Source: JAFNAG01 sp963824985
Lineage (GTDB): Bacteria; Acidobacteriota; UBA6911
Assembly: GCA_963824985.1 (NCBI GenBank)
Contig: CAWGRQ010000028.1
Span: 20,794 to 84,793 of the forward strand
Length of the DNA stretch: 64,000 nucleotides
Direction of reading: 5' to 3'
Shown here: in pieces, positions 36,866 through 47,449 of the stretch
Layout of the letters: the number at the start of each line of letters is the position of its first letter
Position numbering within the stretch: the stretch's first letter is position 1
Notes under the pieces: model-generated
Told to the model about the DNA's origin: nothing
Seen by the model: only the letters and a program-made list of their open reading frames with translations
Database searches by the model: none
Made by a program: the position numbers and the translations under genes

Positions 36866-38150
36866 TTAGCCGTTGCTGATCAGCATTCCCACGATCGAAG
36901 CCGACATCAGGTTGGCCATGGTACCGGCCAGCATGGCGCGGAAACCGAGGCGGGCCAGGTCGTCGCGCTTGTTGGGGGCCAGGGCTCCGATGCCGCCGAT
37001 CTGGATCCCGATGGAGCTGAAGTTGGCGAACCCGCACAAGGCGAACGTCGCTATCGTAAACGAGCGCGGATCGAGGATCGATTTCATCGGCCCGAGCTGC
37101 GAAAAGGCCACGAGTTCGTTGATCACCATGCGGGTGCCGAGCAGATTGCCGACGTTGACACAATCCTTCCAGGGAATGCCGATGACGAAAGCCACCGGCG
37201 CGAAGATGAGACCGAAGATGGATTGCATGTCCGACGGGAACCAGGAAACCCGCGATCCGGGTGAGACTGCCGTGAATGCCGCCCAGGATGCCGTTGGCGA
37301 GCGCAATCAACGCGAGAAAGGCCACCAGCATGGCGCCGACATTCAGCGCCAGGTGCATGCCGTCGGTCGTGCCGCGCGAAATGGCTCCCAGGACGTTGGC
37401 ATCCTTGGGCATTTCCACTGAGTCGATGTCGATCTCGGGCCCGCCGGCCGACTCCTCCCGGGATGACTCCCGGCGCGCCGTCAGCGGCGTTTCGGTTTCC
37501 GGAACCAGCATCTTCGCGATCAGGATCGTGCCCGGAGCGGTCATGATGACGGCCGCCAGCAGGTGTCTGGCTTCGATGCCGTATAGGATGTAAGCGCCCA
37601 TGATGCCGCCCGACACATGCGCCATGCCCGCCGTCATGATTGTCATCAGTTCCGATTTCGTGCACTTCGGCAGGAAAGGACGGATTGAGAGAGGCGCTTC
37701 AGTCTGTCCCATGAAGATGCTGGCGGCGACATTGAGCGATTCTGCGCCACTCGCCCCCATCAATCTCGTCATCACCTTGGCCACCTGCTTGATGACGAAC
37801 TGCATGACGCCGAAGTGGTAGAGAATGGCGAAGAAAGCGGAGACGAAGATGATTGTCGTCAGCACCTGGAAGGCGAATACCATTCCGAGCTTGCTGCCGC
37901 TCTTGCCCAGTTCGCCAAACACGAATTCGGATCCTGCGAAGGAATATTCCAGCAGCCGGTTGATGGCATCTCCGGCCATCCGGATGGCGGCGCGACCGGC
38001 TTCCAGGCGCAGAATGATGAGGGCGAATGCAAACTGCAGACCCAGCCCCCACAGGATCGTCTTGAGCCGGATGGCACGCCGGTTAGTCGAGAAGGCATAA
38101 GCGAGCAGCATCATGGTTAATAAGCCTAGGAGTCCCATGAAACGGGCCAT
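36866..38150 (-). CDS. nupC: Concentrative nucleoside transporter NupC (one frameshift)
   Basis: About 425 residues of a CNT-family, cation-coupled nucleoside importer. Motifs GQTEAPLSIRPFL, MTAGMAHVSGGIMGAYI, and, after a frame change at about 37235-37250, FAPVAFVIGIPW, LGTRMVINELVAF, TFALCGFANFSSIGIQIGG. Multiple membrane segments. The frame change lies among short G, A and C runs and would be cured by one base. It feeds the phosphorylases and deaminases of the same operon. Confidence 0.88.
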
Positions 38151-38162
38151 TTGTGTTTCTCC

Positions 38163-39524
38163 CTATTCGGTATCCGCGACGCCGCCACCCGGCGCAGCCG
38201 GGCGGGATTGAGGTTGAATTCCAATTATCTTTCGGATGAGCGGTGGCGTCCCGGGCGAAGCGTCGCGAACCACCCGAAAGGCCGGGTCCAGCAGAACCCT
38301 GGCCGCGGCGAGCCGGGTTTCGGAATTATAGTGAATGGTGCAGAGCGGTTCGCCTGCGCGGACCGGATCGCCGGTTCTTTTGTGCAGCACGATGCCGACC
38401 GCAGGATCGACCGCATCTTCCCTTTTTGCGCGGCCCCCGCCCAGCAGTACGACCGCAAGGCCGATCTGTTCGCAGGCGATCTCCGCAAGAAAGCCCGTTT
38501 CGGGGCTGAGCAGATCGACCCGGTGCCGGGATTGCGGCAACCGGGAGGGGTCATCAATCACGCCCGGATCCCCCTCCTGCAGCCCGATGATCTGGCGGAA
38601 TTTATCAAGTCCCCGGCCATCCGCGATGATCTCGGCCGCCAGCTGCCGGCCTGCTTCGACATTGGCGGTGCGCCGGCCCAGGCAGAACATCCATCCGGCA
38701 AGTTCCAGGCAAAGCGAGCGCAACTCCTCCGGTCCACCCCCCTGCAAAACCCCGATGCACTCGGCGATTTCGAGAGCGTTTCCCGCGGCTCTGCCCAGCG
38801 GCTGATTCATGTCGGTGATAAGCGCGATGGTCCGGGTGCCCATCAGCCGGCCGGTTTCGACCATCAGTTCCGCCAGGGCGATGGCATCCTCCTCCCTCTT
38901 CATGAAGGCGCCGGAACCGGTCTTGACGTCCAGGACCAGGGCATCGATCCCTTCGGCCAGTTTCTTGCTCATGATCGAGGCGCAGATCAGGGGGGGGCTT
39001 TCCACCGTGCAGGTTACATCGCGCAGGGCATAGAGCTTTTTGTCCGCAGGAGCGATTTCCGATGTCTGCCCGACGAGGGCGCAGCCGCACGCGCCGAGGA
39101 CGCGCAGGAATTCCGCCTGCGGAAGGTTGACATTGAATCCCGGGATCGATTCAAGCTTGTCCAGCGTGCCGCCTGTGTGGCCGAGCCCGCGCCCGCTGAT
39201 CATGGGGACGAGCAACCCGCCCGCGGCTACGACCGGGGCGATGATCAGTGAGGTCTTGTCGCCCACCCCGCCGGTGGAGTGCTTGTCGACCTTCATGCCC
39301 GGGAAGGAGGATAGATCGAGAACGCGGCCGGAATTCAGCATCGCCTCCGTAAGGGCGGCCAGCTCCGCCCGGCTCATTCCGCGCCGGACCACGGCCATCA
39401 GCCAGGCGGAGATCTGGTAGTCCGGAATGTCATCCCGCGTGTACCCGTCCACGACGAAGTGGATCTCCTCGCGAGTGAGTTCACCGCCGTCACGTTTCTT
39501 GCGGATAATGTCTACAGGTCTCAT
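38163..39524 (-). CDS. pdp: Pyrimidine-nucleoside (thymidine) phosphorylase
   Basis: 453 residues. The family signature is SGRGLGHTGGTLDKLESIPG; also VDKHSTGGVGDKTSL near residue 80 and LVLDVKTGSGAFMK. It splits uridine, thymidine and deoxyuridine with phosphate. It is 27 bp downstream of cdd and 12 bp upstream of nupC, so the three are one transcription unit. Confidence 0.95.
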   Translation of the reverse strand: MRPVDIIRKKRDGGELTREEIHFVVDGYTRDDIPDYQISAWLMAVVRRGMSRAELAALTEAMLNSGRVLDLSSFPGMKVDKHSTGGVGDKTSLIIAPVVAAGGLLVPMISGRGLGHTGGTLDKLESIPGFNVNLPQAEFLRVLGACGCALVGQTSEIAPADKKLYALRDVTCTVESPPLICASIMSKKLAEGIDALVLDVKTGSGAFMKREEDAIALAELMVETGRLMGTRTIALITDMNQPLGRAAGNALEIAECIGVLQGGGPEELRSLCLELAGWMFCLGRRTANVEAGRQLAAEIIADGRGLDKFRQIIGLQEGDPGVIDDPSRLPQSRHRVDLLSPETGFLAEIACEQIGLAVVLLGGGRAKREDAVDPAVGIVLHKRTGDPVRAGEPLCTIHYNSETRLAAARVLLDPAFRVVRDASPGTPPLIRKIIGIQPQSRPAAPGGGVADTE

Positions 39525-39551
39525 TCCGGGCCGTCCGTGGGTAAAGAGAGA

Positions 39552-40004
39552 TTATGAGTCGCGCTGCGTTGATTCCAGCACAAACCCGGCGGGGAGCAGC
39601 TCGGAGCCGAGGGCTTCCTGCACTCCCTGCGGCCCCTGGAACATAACCAGGGCCTGCGGTCCGAACTCGAAGATCACCTGCCGGCAAGAGCCGCAGGGCG
39701 CACACGGGCGTTCCGGATTGCTCCAGACGGCAATCACCCGAATGCGCATGGCAGGGCCTTCGGCGGCCACGGCCGAATAGATCGCGGTCCGCTCGGCGCA
39801 ATTGGTCAAGCCGTAGGAAGCGTTTTCGACATTGCACCCTGCATAGAGCGAGCCGGTCTCCGTGAGCAGTGCCGCGCCGACCCGGAATCGGGAATAGGGA
39901 GCATACGCCCGTCGCAGAGCTGCATGGGCGGCATTAAGAACGGCGGTGCGCTCATCCGCAGAAACCTGCGACTTGGAGCGGCCTGAGGATCGGGTTCCGG
40001 GCAC
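39552..40004 (-). CDS. cdd: Cytidine deaminase
   Basis: 150 residues from GTG 40004, chosen because AGGAG lies 6 bp upstream; an in-frame extension to 40070 would add residues absent from the family. Active site: CNVENASYGLTNCAERTA with the catalytic Glu, and PCAPCGSCRQ for zinc. Deaminates cytidine and deoxycytidine to uridine and deoxyuridine, which pdp then cleaves. First gene of the minus-strand salvage operon and divergent from add. Confidence 0.93.
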   Translation of the reverse strand: MPGTRSSGRSKSQVSADERTAVLNAAHAALRRAYAPYSRFRVGAALLTETGSLYAGCNVENASYGLTNCAERTAIYSAVAAEGPAMRIRVIAVWSNPERPCAPCGSCRQVIFEFGPQALVMFQGPQGVQEALGSELLPAGFVLESTQRDS

Positions 40005-40361
40005 TGGAGTCTCCTGGATTCGATGAATGCCATCTGGAAACGTCCGGCGGGCCAAACCCGCCGGACACAATCCGCGGGCAAAACGGCATTAGAAGTGAGA
40101 AGTCGCCGCGCGTCAAGAAGAATGAATTGCCCGCCACCGGCAAGGCGTGGGGACCTCCCCGGAGGCACTCCGCAAGTCCAGAATCGGTTAGCCTGCAGTA
40201 TTCATGAATAAAGCGGGTCAGGGCCGCTATGGTATGATTAGCATTCACAATTGAGGAATTCGTTCACCAGGGCTGTCAAGCTGAAATCCGGTACGAACCT
40301 GCCTGGTTTCCACAGGCGGCTGTCCGGGGAGCAGAAACCTGACGCAGGTGGGTTGTTACCA

Positions 40362-41456
40362 ATGAAAGAGATTCCGGAATCATACGATCCGCTCATCCCT
40401 TCCGAGACACCCGGGGAGATCCCCTCTGAGGAATTCATCCGCTCCCTTCCCAAAGTCGAACTGCACTGCCACCTGGATGGATCGCTCCGGCTGGAGACGA
40501 TCTGGGAACTGGCGCAAAGCCGGAATGTGGCGCTCCCCGCCCGATCGCTTGAAGAATTGAGTGAGCTCTTCAATCCAGAAGGCGTCCAGCGCAATCTCGT
40601 CACATATCTGAAGCGTTTTGAATTCACGCTGGCGGTATTGCAGGATGCCGAGGCGCTGACACGGGCCGCTTATGAACTGGCCATGGACAACGCCGCGGAA
40701 AACGTTCTTTATCTCGAAGTGCGTTATTCGCCGATCCTGCACACTCGCAAAGGAATGAAGTTAACCCAGGTCATGAACGCAGTGCTGGACGGGCTTGCCC
40801 GCGCGGAGCATGAAGCCGGCATCCGGACCGGGGTGATTGTCTGCGGCATCCGCAACATCTCACCCGAGACCTCGCTGCGACTGGCGGAACTCACCGTGGC
40901 CTACAAACACCAGGGCGTGGTCGGGTTTGACCTGGCCGGGTTCGAAGACAGTTACCCCGCCAAGGAACACAACGACGCCTTCTATCTGATTCGGAAGAAC
41001 AACATCAACTGTACCGTACATGCCGGTGAGGCCTACGGTCCGGGTTCGATCAAGCAGGCGCTGCACAACCTGAACACTCACCGCATAGGCCATGGGACCC
41101 GCCTGAAAGAGGATGGGGATCTGCTGAACTATGTCAACGATCACCGGATTCCGCTGGAAATCTGCCTCTCATCCAATGTGCACACGGGGTCGATCAAATC
41201 ACTGGAAGAGCACCCGCTCCGGCTTTACTACGACTGGGGGTTGCGCGTCACGCTCAATACCGACAACCGCCTGATGTCCGACACGACGCTCACTCAGGAA
41301 TACCTGACCGCCTGCCGCACCTTCGGGCTTACCGGGTTGGATCTCAAAAACATAATCATCATGGGATTCAAGAGCGCGTTCATGTCCCACAAGAACAAGG
41401 TCAGTCTTCTCGATCGCGTTTTGAAGATTCTGCAAAAAAAACAGACACCGTTCTGA
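40362..41456 (+). CDS. add: Adenosine deaminase
   Basis: 364 residues from ATG 40362. Metal motif HCHLDGSL, substrate motifs FDLAGFE and VHAGEAYGP, catalytic HRIGHGTRL and SSNVHTG, and the LNTDNRLMS aspartate, as in bacterial adenosine deaminases of the metal-dependent hydrolase superfamily. Converts adenosine to inosine, the substrate for punA across the divergent promoter. The upstream frame to 40251 is not needed. Confidence 0.94.
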   Translation: MKEIPESYDPLIPSETPGEIPSEEFIRSLPKVELHCHLDGSLRLETIWELAQSRNVALPARSLEELSELFNPEGVQRNLVTYLKRFEFTLAVLQDAEALTRAAYELAMDNAAENVLYLEVRYSPILHTRKGMKLTQVMNAVLDGLARAEHEAGIRTGVIVCGIRNISPETSLRLAELTVAYKHQGVVGFDLAGFEDSYPAKEHNDAFYLIRKNNINCTVHAGEAYGPGSIKQALHNLNTHRIGHGTRLKEDGDLLNYVNDHRIPLEICLSSNVHTGSIKSLEEHPLRLYYDWGLRVTLNTDNRLMSDTTLTQEYLTACRTFGLTGLDLKNIIIMGFKSAFMSHKNKVSLLDRVLKILQKKQTPF

Positions 41457-41546
41457 TCCATCATACTTGCTCCTGACGAGTGCAATTCTGGGCCGAACAG
41501 TGACGAACATGGGGATCGGCGCACGGCCGATCGATCAATTCCAGCC

Positions 41547-41726
41547 TCAGCCACCGCCGGGAGCGCACGAGCGGTCGCGCAGCCAGGAGGCGAAAGCGGA
41601 GATCTTTTCATCGATGTTCCGGCTGCCGCATTTTGGACAGGAGACTTCCTCTTCGGGGGACGATGTGCGCACCAGCTTTTCGAATTCTGCGCCGCATTTG
41701 AGGCATTCAAACTCATAGAGGGGCAT
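41547..41726 (-). CDS. FmdB-type zinc-ribbon protein
   Basis: 59 residues from ATG 41726 (AAGGAG 7 bp upstream; the ATG at 41744 lies over that site). Sequence PLYEFECLKCGAEFEKLV, then CPKCGSRNI, the two CxxC knuckles of FmdB/putative regulatory zinc-ribbon proteins. Role in the cell unknown. Confidence 0.88.
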   Translation of the reverse strand: MPLYEFECLKCGAEFEKLVRTSSPEEEVSCPKCGSRNIDEKISAFASWLRDRSCAPGGG

Positions 41727-41962
41727 TTCCGGCTCCTTGTGCATGTCGCCGCCTTCGTGGCGGGCGATCCGGCACGGCTTTAATGTTGTATAGTTGCCAT
41801 ACAAGGAAACAATAATACACGGTGCCGGGATCCTTGTCAAGCCTCAAGCGCCGGCAATTGCAGGTCGGGCGCCGCGGCATTTGGATCGCAAAGCCCGCAA
41901 AGGTCAGAAATGTGCCCCGAGGTCTTCGCAGTTCGCTTGCGATGAAGTACGTTCGATTCGGG

Positions 41963-42133
41963 CTATGGGATGGATTTCTTTGCCTTCTCCACGGATTTCC
42001 GGGAAAAGTAAGCACAGACACCTTTCTTGGCATCGGGAGGGATAGCCGCCGCCTGCACTGCAGCTTTGAGTTTTTTTTCCGGAATGCCGAGTTCCTTGGC
42101 CCAATTCGCGATGGTTTTCAGGTCGTCTGCCAT
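41963..42133 (-). CDS. Small hypothetical protein (56 aa)
   Basis: ATG 42133 has AGGAG upstream. The protein has a helical pattern (LKTIANWAKELGIPEKK, then LKAAVQAA) and an aromatic/Cys end (GVCAYFSRK). Similar short proteins occur in Geobacter-like and acidobacterial genomes without a known role. No membrane segment, no metal motif. Confidence 0.6.
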   Translation of the reverse strand: MADDLKTIANWAKELGIPEKKLKAAVQAAAIPPDAKKGVCAYFSRKSVEKAKKSIP

Positions 42134-42314
42134 GATGAGGCTCCTGGTTTGATTGTGATTTACCTTTTGCCGGAGACCATAGGATAACATGATCTGCAGA
42201 ATGGACGATTAAATGAATTCGAGCGCCACGGCGCCCGCTTCTGTATAGAATGGATTTGACCCACAGAACGGGTTGCCGCCCGAAGGGGAGTGGAATCGAG
42301 GGAGAGGGACGGAG

Positions 42315-43175
42315 ATGATTGCAGACGATGATGGGCAGGGGCGGCCGAAAATTGTGCTGCTCGGTCTTCCGTTTGACGAGAATTCATCGTTTCTCAGGGG
42401 GGCGGCGGATGCGCCGTCGATCATACGATCGGCATTGCGTTCCGGGGCATCGAATTTTTGGAGTGAAGACGGCACGGATCTGGGAGATGAAGCACTGTTC
42501 GGCGATGCCGGCGACGTGATCGCGGCACCGGGAGAGGACGGTTTTGCCCGGATTGAAGCCTCCGTCCGTTCGGTGCTGGCCCGGAACCTGCGGCCTATCG
42601 GTCTGGGCGGCGATCACGCGGTCGTCTATCCGGTGATACGGGCCGTCGCCTCCAGGCATCCGGGACTGACCGTCGTGGATTTTGATGCCCATCCTGACCT
42701 GTACGATGAGTATTCGGGAAACCGCCATTCCCATGCCTGTCCGTTCGCGCGCATCATGGAAGAAGGATTGGTGCGGCGGCTGGTGCAGATCGGTGTCCGG
42801 ACTCTGAACGGTCATCAGCGACGTCAGGCGGAGAGGTTCGGGGTTGAAATCATCGAGATGCGGGCCTGGCGAGGGGTGGTGCCGGAGCTGCAGGCGCCGC
42901 TGTATCTTTCTTTTGACATGGATGCTCTTGATCCCGCCTTTGCTCCCGGGGTCAGCCACCCGGAGCCCGGGGGGTTCTCCGTGCGTGAGGTTCTAAGCGC
43001 CATCCAGGAATTGCGGGCTGAGGTGGTGGGCGCCGATATCGTTGAGTTTAATCCGCGTCTGGACCCCGCCGGCATCACGGCCTTCGTCTGTGCGAAACTG
43101 GTAAAAGAAATAGCGGCCAAAATGCTCGAATCGACCCGTTATAAGACGCGGGCGGAATTTCGGGGGCGGGGGTGA
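42315..43175 (+). CDS. Arginase/agmatinase/formimidoylglutamase-family hydrolase
   Basis: 286 residues. Manganese motifs GGDHAVVYP, DFDAHPDLYDEY and FDMDALDPAFAPG are all present. Substrate cannot be chosen between arginine, agmatine and guanidino relatives from sequence alone; an N-terminal DENSSFLRGA resembles agmatinase-like proteins. The stop overlaps the GTG of the next gene. Confidence 0.85.
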   Translation: MIADDDGQGRPKIVLLGLPFDENSSFLRGAADAPSIIRSALRSGASNFWSEDGTDLGDEALFGDAGDVIAAPGEDGFARIEASVRSVLARNLRPIGLGGDHAVVYPVIRAVASRHPGLTVVDFDAHPDLYDEYSGNRHSHACPFARIMEEGLVRRLVQIGVRTLNGHQRRQAERFGVEIIEMRAWRGVVPELQAPLYLSFDMDALDPAFAPGVSHPEPGGFSVREVLSAIQELRAEVVGADIVEFNPRLDPAGITAFVCAKLVKEIAAKMLESTRYKTRAEFRGRG

Positions 43176-43942
43176 ATCGGGTCATGCGGGTAGAGGAGGT
43201 GGAGCGATGGCTGGATCTGCTTTACATTGCGGCCCAGGGGGCGGGGCTGCGGCGGGAGGACAGGAGAAAGGCGGTTGAAGTGGCGGCGATGCTCGGCGAA
43301 ATCGAGCGCGCCTTACGGCGCCAGGCGCGCCGGTCGCCGATCGTGCTGGTGGATGCGGCTGCCGGGAAGGCCTACCTGGGCCTTCTTGCGGCCAGGCTCG
43401 TGCTGGAGCCTCTGGGCCGTCCGGCGGAGGTGATCACGATCGAGAAGGATCCCCGGCGCGTGGCCCTGAGCCGGAAGGCGCTGGAACGTCTGCAGACGCC
43501 GATCGTGGTGGAGTGCCGTACGGCCGATGTCGCGGACCCGGCGGCATGGCCGAAACAGGCTTCCCTGGTGACTGCTCTGCACGCCTGCGGCGCGGCCGCG
43601 GATGCCATCATCGAAAGAACGGTCACGAGCGAGGCCAGGATGCTGCTTCTCGTCCCCTGCTGTACGAGTGCGGCCGTGCCCGGCGCCAGCCGGGCCCTGA
43701 AGGAATCTGAAGCCGCGGGCGTGCCGCTCCCAGCGCCGATACGCCGGAGATGGATCCAGGCGCGCGTCGATGCCCAACGCACCTGGCGTCTGGAAGCGGC
43801 CGGGTACCAGGTCGAGGTAGTGGAATTCGTGGGCGCCACCGTGACACCCCACAATCTGCTCTGGCGTGCGCGACGGGTGATGGAACCGGTGCGGATGGCG
43901 GCGGCGCGGCAGGCGCTGGACCTTAGTCCGAATTATTCATGA
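43172..43942 (+). CDS. SAM-dependent methyltransferase-like protein (METTL25/TRMT13-like)
   Basis: 256 residues from GTG 43172 that overlaps the arginase-family stop (GTGA). The Rossmann motif is IVLVDAAAGKAYLGLLAARL, then VITIEKDPRR for the acidic ribose-binding residue, then ALHACGAAADAIIE and LLLVPCC. The D-AGKG-Y-L / LHACG / PCC pattern is that of METTL25-like methyltransferases, whose bacterial targets are unknown. Translationally coupled to the amidinohydrolase. Confidence 0.75.
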   Translation: MNRVMRVEEVERWLDLLYIAAQGAGLRREDRRKAVEVAAMLGEIERALRRQARRSPIVLVDAAAGKAYLGLLAARLVLEPLGRPAEVITIEKDPRRVALSRKALERLQTPIVVECRTADVADPAAWPKQASLVTALHACGAAADAIIERTVTSEARMLLLVPCCTSAAVPGASRALKESEAAGVPLPAPIRRRWIQARVDAQRTWRLEAAGYQVEVVEFVGATVTPHNLLWRARRVMEPVRMAAARQALDLSPNYS

Positions 43943-44025
43943 ACGCCTTTCGCAAACGCATGTATGGCGGTGCGCGGCGCCGGAATCCGCTCATTGCAGA
44001 AGGCAATTTGGACACGGATGGACGC

Positions 44026-44056
44026 GGATGCACACGAAGCCGATCCGTGTGCATCC
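44026..44056. repeat. 11-bp hairpin between convergent genes
   Basis: GGATGCACACG (44026-44036), 9-nt loop, CGTGTGCATCC (44046-44056). It lies between the methyltransferase and the POT transporter, which converge, so it may be a two-way terminator, though no T-tract is present on either strand. Confidence 0.5.
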
Positions 44057-44110
44057 GTGTTCTTCGGTGTCCTGAGTGTCTTGCGATCCTTTCCTTGTGA
44101 ATCAAGCAGG

Positions 44111-45595
44111 TTAAGGCCGCATCCCGGACGGCTGCAGACTGATCGCGACGCCGCCCGCGCCGATCAGGAGCATGATGCAGGCCTGCACCAGAGTCCGGAA
44201 TTCGATCGCTTCTCCGGTCACCGAGCCATACAGGAACCAGGCGCCCAGAAGAGTGAACCCCACATATATGCCGATCATGATCCACCTGGCAACCCTGGCG
44301 GATGCCGGCGTATCCACGGCGAAGAAGCGGTTATAAAGCAACAGCCCGCCCAATGCCAGCAGATCCAGGGCGGCAAACAGCAGCCAGAAATTTCTCAAGT
44401 CTCCTTCAATGCCCGTCTGCCCCACCAACGGCTTCAGCATCGACGCGTAGAGGGCGCCGCCGGCGCTGGAACCCACCAGGCTGCCGATCACGCCGTACAG
44501 AAAGGCATATCCCATGTAGACGGCCTTCTTGTCGACGGGGGCGACCAGGCCGACATAACTATAATATTTGGGGTGGGCGGTCATTTCCCCGATGGAAAAT
44601 ACTGCGATGCCCAGAACGAAAATCCAGGCGGTCGAAGCGAATGCCAGGCAAACGAATCCGAGGGCTCCGATCGCCAGCCCCCCGATAATGGTTGGAAGGG
44701 GTTTCAGGTTCTTGACTATGCGGCTGACCAGAACCTGAAGCAGGATGATGGTTCCGGCATTGATGCTGGTCACGTGCTCGGCGTCGAAAGAGAAGGGGAT
44801 GCCCAGCCCCGCGAAAAACCGGTTCACCGGTGCCTTGTCGACGAAGTCGCGCAGGAACCAAAGCACCGAGCCGAAGTTCTGGAAGTAGAGGATCCAGAAG
44901 CCGGAATAGACGAAGATCATCAGCATGAACCGTGCATCGGCGAGCACCATGGCCGCGGAGCCGAGAACCTCGCTCAGTTTCTTGGTGTTGGCCGGCCTGG
45001 GCGGATCCCGGAACAGGAACAAGGCCGGCAGGAGCATGAGTCCGCAGTAGATCGCGGAAGCAGTGAAGACATAGCTCCATGAGAAGCCCTTGAGATAGCT
45101 GACGACCAGAGGCGCGAGGAAGGCGCCGAGGTTGATCATCCAGTAATAGATTCCGAATCCGAAGCCGGAATTTGCTTCGGTCGTGGTTCTGGCAATCGTT
45201 CCTGAGATGATCGGCTTGAAAAGCCCGGCGCCGGTGGCCATGACGAGAAGAGTGACAAAGATGGTTCCGTATGTGCTCATGTGTCCGGTGAGGAAGTATC
45301 CGGAGGCGAGCAGGGAAAAGGCGACCATGAGCATTTTCCGGTAACCATATCGATCCGCAAGCGCGCCCCCGAGGATGGGAACGACGTAGGTAAGGGCGTA
45401 AATCAGACTCTGAAGAAAACCGACGGTTTCCTCCGAGAATCCCAATCCGCCTTCGCTTATGGAATTGCTGAGATAGATGGCCAGCACGGAGTTCATGCCG
45501 TAGTAAGCGGCCCGTTCGAACAGCTCCATGACGTTGGCGATCCAGAATACTCTGGGGAACGAACCGATGAGGCCGGCGGCCTTCTTGTCAGTCAT
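44111..45595 (-). CDS. POT/PTR-family proton-coupled peptide transporter
   Basis: 494 residues with about 12-14 membrane segments. The POT signature ELFERAAYYG (ExxERFxYYG-like, with A for the usual F) is in helix 1, GGALADRYGYRKML follows, and FGIYYWMINLGAFLAP carries the second family motif. It probably imports di- and tripeptides. AGGAG precedes ATG 45595. Confidence 0.9.
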   Translation of the reverse strand: MTDKKAAGLIGSFPRVFWIANVMELFERAAYYGMNSVLAIYLSNSISEGGLGFSEETVGFLQSLIYALTYVVPILGGALADRYGYRKMLMVAFSLLASGYFLTGHMSTYGTIFVTLLVMATGAGLFKPIISGTIARTTTEANSGFGFGIYYWMINLGAFLAPLVVSYLKGFSWSYVFTASAIYCGLMLLPALFLFRDPPRPANTKKLSEVLGSAAMVLADARFMLMIFVYSGFWILYFQNFGSVLWFLRDFVDKAPVNRFFAGLGIPFSFDAEHVTSINAGTIILLQVLVSRIVKNLKPLPTIIGGLAIGALGFVCLAFASTAWIFVLGIAVFSIGEMTAHPKYYSYVGLVAPVDKKAVYMGYAFLYGVIGSLVGSSAGGALYASMLKPLVGQTGIEGDLRNFWLLFAALDLLALGGLLLYNRFFAVDTPASARVARWIMIGIYVGFTLLGAWFLYGSVTGEAIEFRTLVQACIMLLIGAGGVAISLQPSGMRP

Positions 45596-46228
<633 letters not shown>

Positions 46229-46292
46229 CAGAATCAATAACTTACAGGAATACTGGGATCCCCAAAATAACTCCGGGTAGCATAGGGGTAGC

Positions 46293-46318
46293 AAACAAAA
46301 AAGGCTCCAATGGGAGCC
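46293..46318 (-). terminator. Intrinsic terminator of the VapBC45-like operon
   Basis: On the minus strand GGCTCC, loop CATT, GGAGCC (46318 down to 46303), followed by TTTTTTGTTT. Confidence 0.75.
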
Positions 46319-46374
46319 CGCCGCCATCATATTGTTGACAACTCGGCCTGCTGTTTGATCTTGCGGAGTGTGCC

Positions 46375-46809
46375 TCAAAAGGCCTCCAGCAGTGAGACGG
46401 ACCCATCTCTCCGAACCACCGCAATGAAGCCGCCTTTTTCTTTACCGGCAAGCCTTATCATTGTATTTAGGGCTCTTAGAAATGCTCCGCACATTTCATC
46501 CGAAGTAATATTGCTGCTGGTGAGTATGATGGTTTTGACCGCGGCTTTTTTAAGTGCGGTCACTTCGAGTTGGTTCCGCCGTATATTTTTGTCCTTCGTT
46601 AAGACAATCCATCCTTTTTTCCCCACATAGGACAACCATTCTCGGTCCTGTTCATTGGGCATAAAGTGATCATCATGCACCTCGACATGCACCCTGTCTC
46701 TTAGAACCGAAGCCACCTTTTTCCCCAGGCAGCGGTCAATAAAAAAAGTAAATTCAGGCGGCGAGCTCGTAGCGGATTGCTTCTTCGATATGGTTTCTTT
46801 GGAGGCCAT
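46375..46809 (-). CDS. PIN-like toxin, VapC45-type
   Basis: 144 residues. The start carries FFIDRCLGKKVASVLRD with the first acidic residue, and the middle EVHDDHF and DREWLSYVGKKGWIVLTKDKNI with the second set, the pattern of the VapC45-like PIN family, which cleaves RNA. The gene overlaps the antitoxin by 56 bp. PIN-like toxins of this type are short proteins ending before a clear fourth acidic residue. Confidence 0.65.
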   Translation of the reverse strand: MASKETISKKQSATSSPPEFTFFIDRCLGKKVASVLRDRVHVEVHDDHFMPNEQDREWLSYVGKKGWIVLTKDKNIRRNQLEVTALKKAAVKTIILTSSNITSDEMCGAFLRALNTMIRLAGKEKGGFIAVVRRDGSVSLLEAF

Positions 46810-47449
46810 AATCCTCGGCTAGCTCGTCCACGGATTCCCCCGCCTTATAGCGTTCGGCCACCATTCCCGTTGGGACTCCACTGTCCAAAATCACCGGACG
46901 GCCGAAGGAAACTAGGGGATCGATGACGATCAGGCGAGGAGCGTCTATCTTGCGGGATCGCGTGAAGGGAAAGAGACGTTTTGCCAATCCGTCTGCATCG
47001 TGTTCGATGCGATGGAGGCTCGGCTCAACAATATCGCGAAAAGCTAATTGCCACTTTGAGACATTGATGATCGTCTTTAATTCCAACAAATCGTAGAATA
47101 GGTCGATGTCGTTCGTTCTGAGTCCTTCTTCTGCAAGGGGATGCTCTGAATGCATCCTATTGGAGAGGAATTCGATTGCTTTTCGAATCCGCAGCAGGGG
47201 TATCTCATGAATCCGCCTAAGAGCATCCAGTATGTGTGCCTCTACCAGATTCATAAATGAGAGCATGGGTTCCCGAGGATCCGGCAACTGGATTACCGGT
47301 TCAAAGAATTGTTTTCCGGTAGTTGTCTCATAAGATCGGCCTCTAACCCAAGACCTGAGCGTTGCCAGGGGGATCGCCAGATAATGAGAGCTGTCAGCCA
47401 GCCCATAAGCAGGCAGCTCCCTCGGATCGTTATCGTAGAATTGCTTCAT
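46754..47449 (-). CDS. DUF433-domain antitoxin, VapB45-like
   Basis: 231 residues from ATG 47449; the GTG at 47470 is less likely. An N-terminal helix-turn-helix-like DNA-binding region (SSHYLAIPLATLRSWVRG), then a DUF433-type C-terminus (SGVPTGMVAERYKAGESVDELAEDY). VapB45-type antitoxins with this architecture pair with VapC45 PIN toxins. First gene of the pair, terminator at 46293-46318. Confidence 0.7.
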   Translation of the reverse strand: MKQFYDNDPRELPAYGLADSSHYLAIPLATLRSWVRGRSYETTTGKQFFEPVIQLPDPREPMLSFMNLVEAHILDALRRIHEIPLLRIRKAIEFLSNRMHSEHPLAEEGLRTNDIDLFYDLLELKTIINVSKWQLAFRDIVEPSLHRIEHDADGLAKRLFPFTRSRKIDAPRLIVIDPLVSFGRPVILDSGVPTGMVAERYKAGESVDELAEDYGLQRNHIEEAIRYELAA

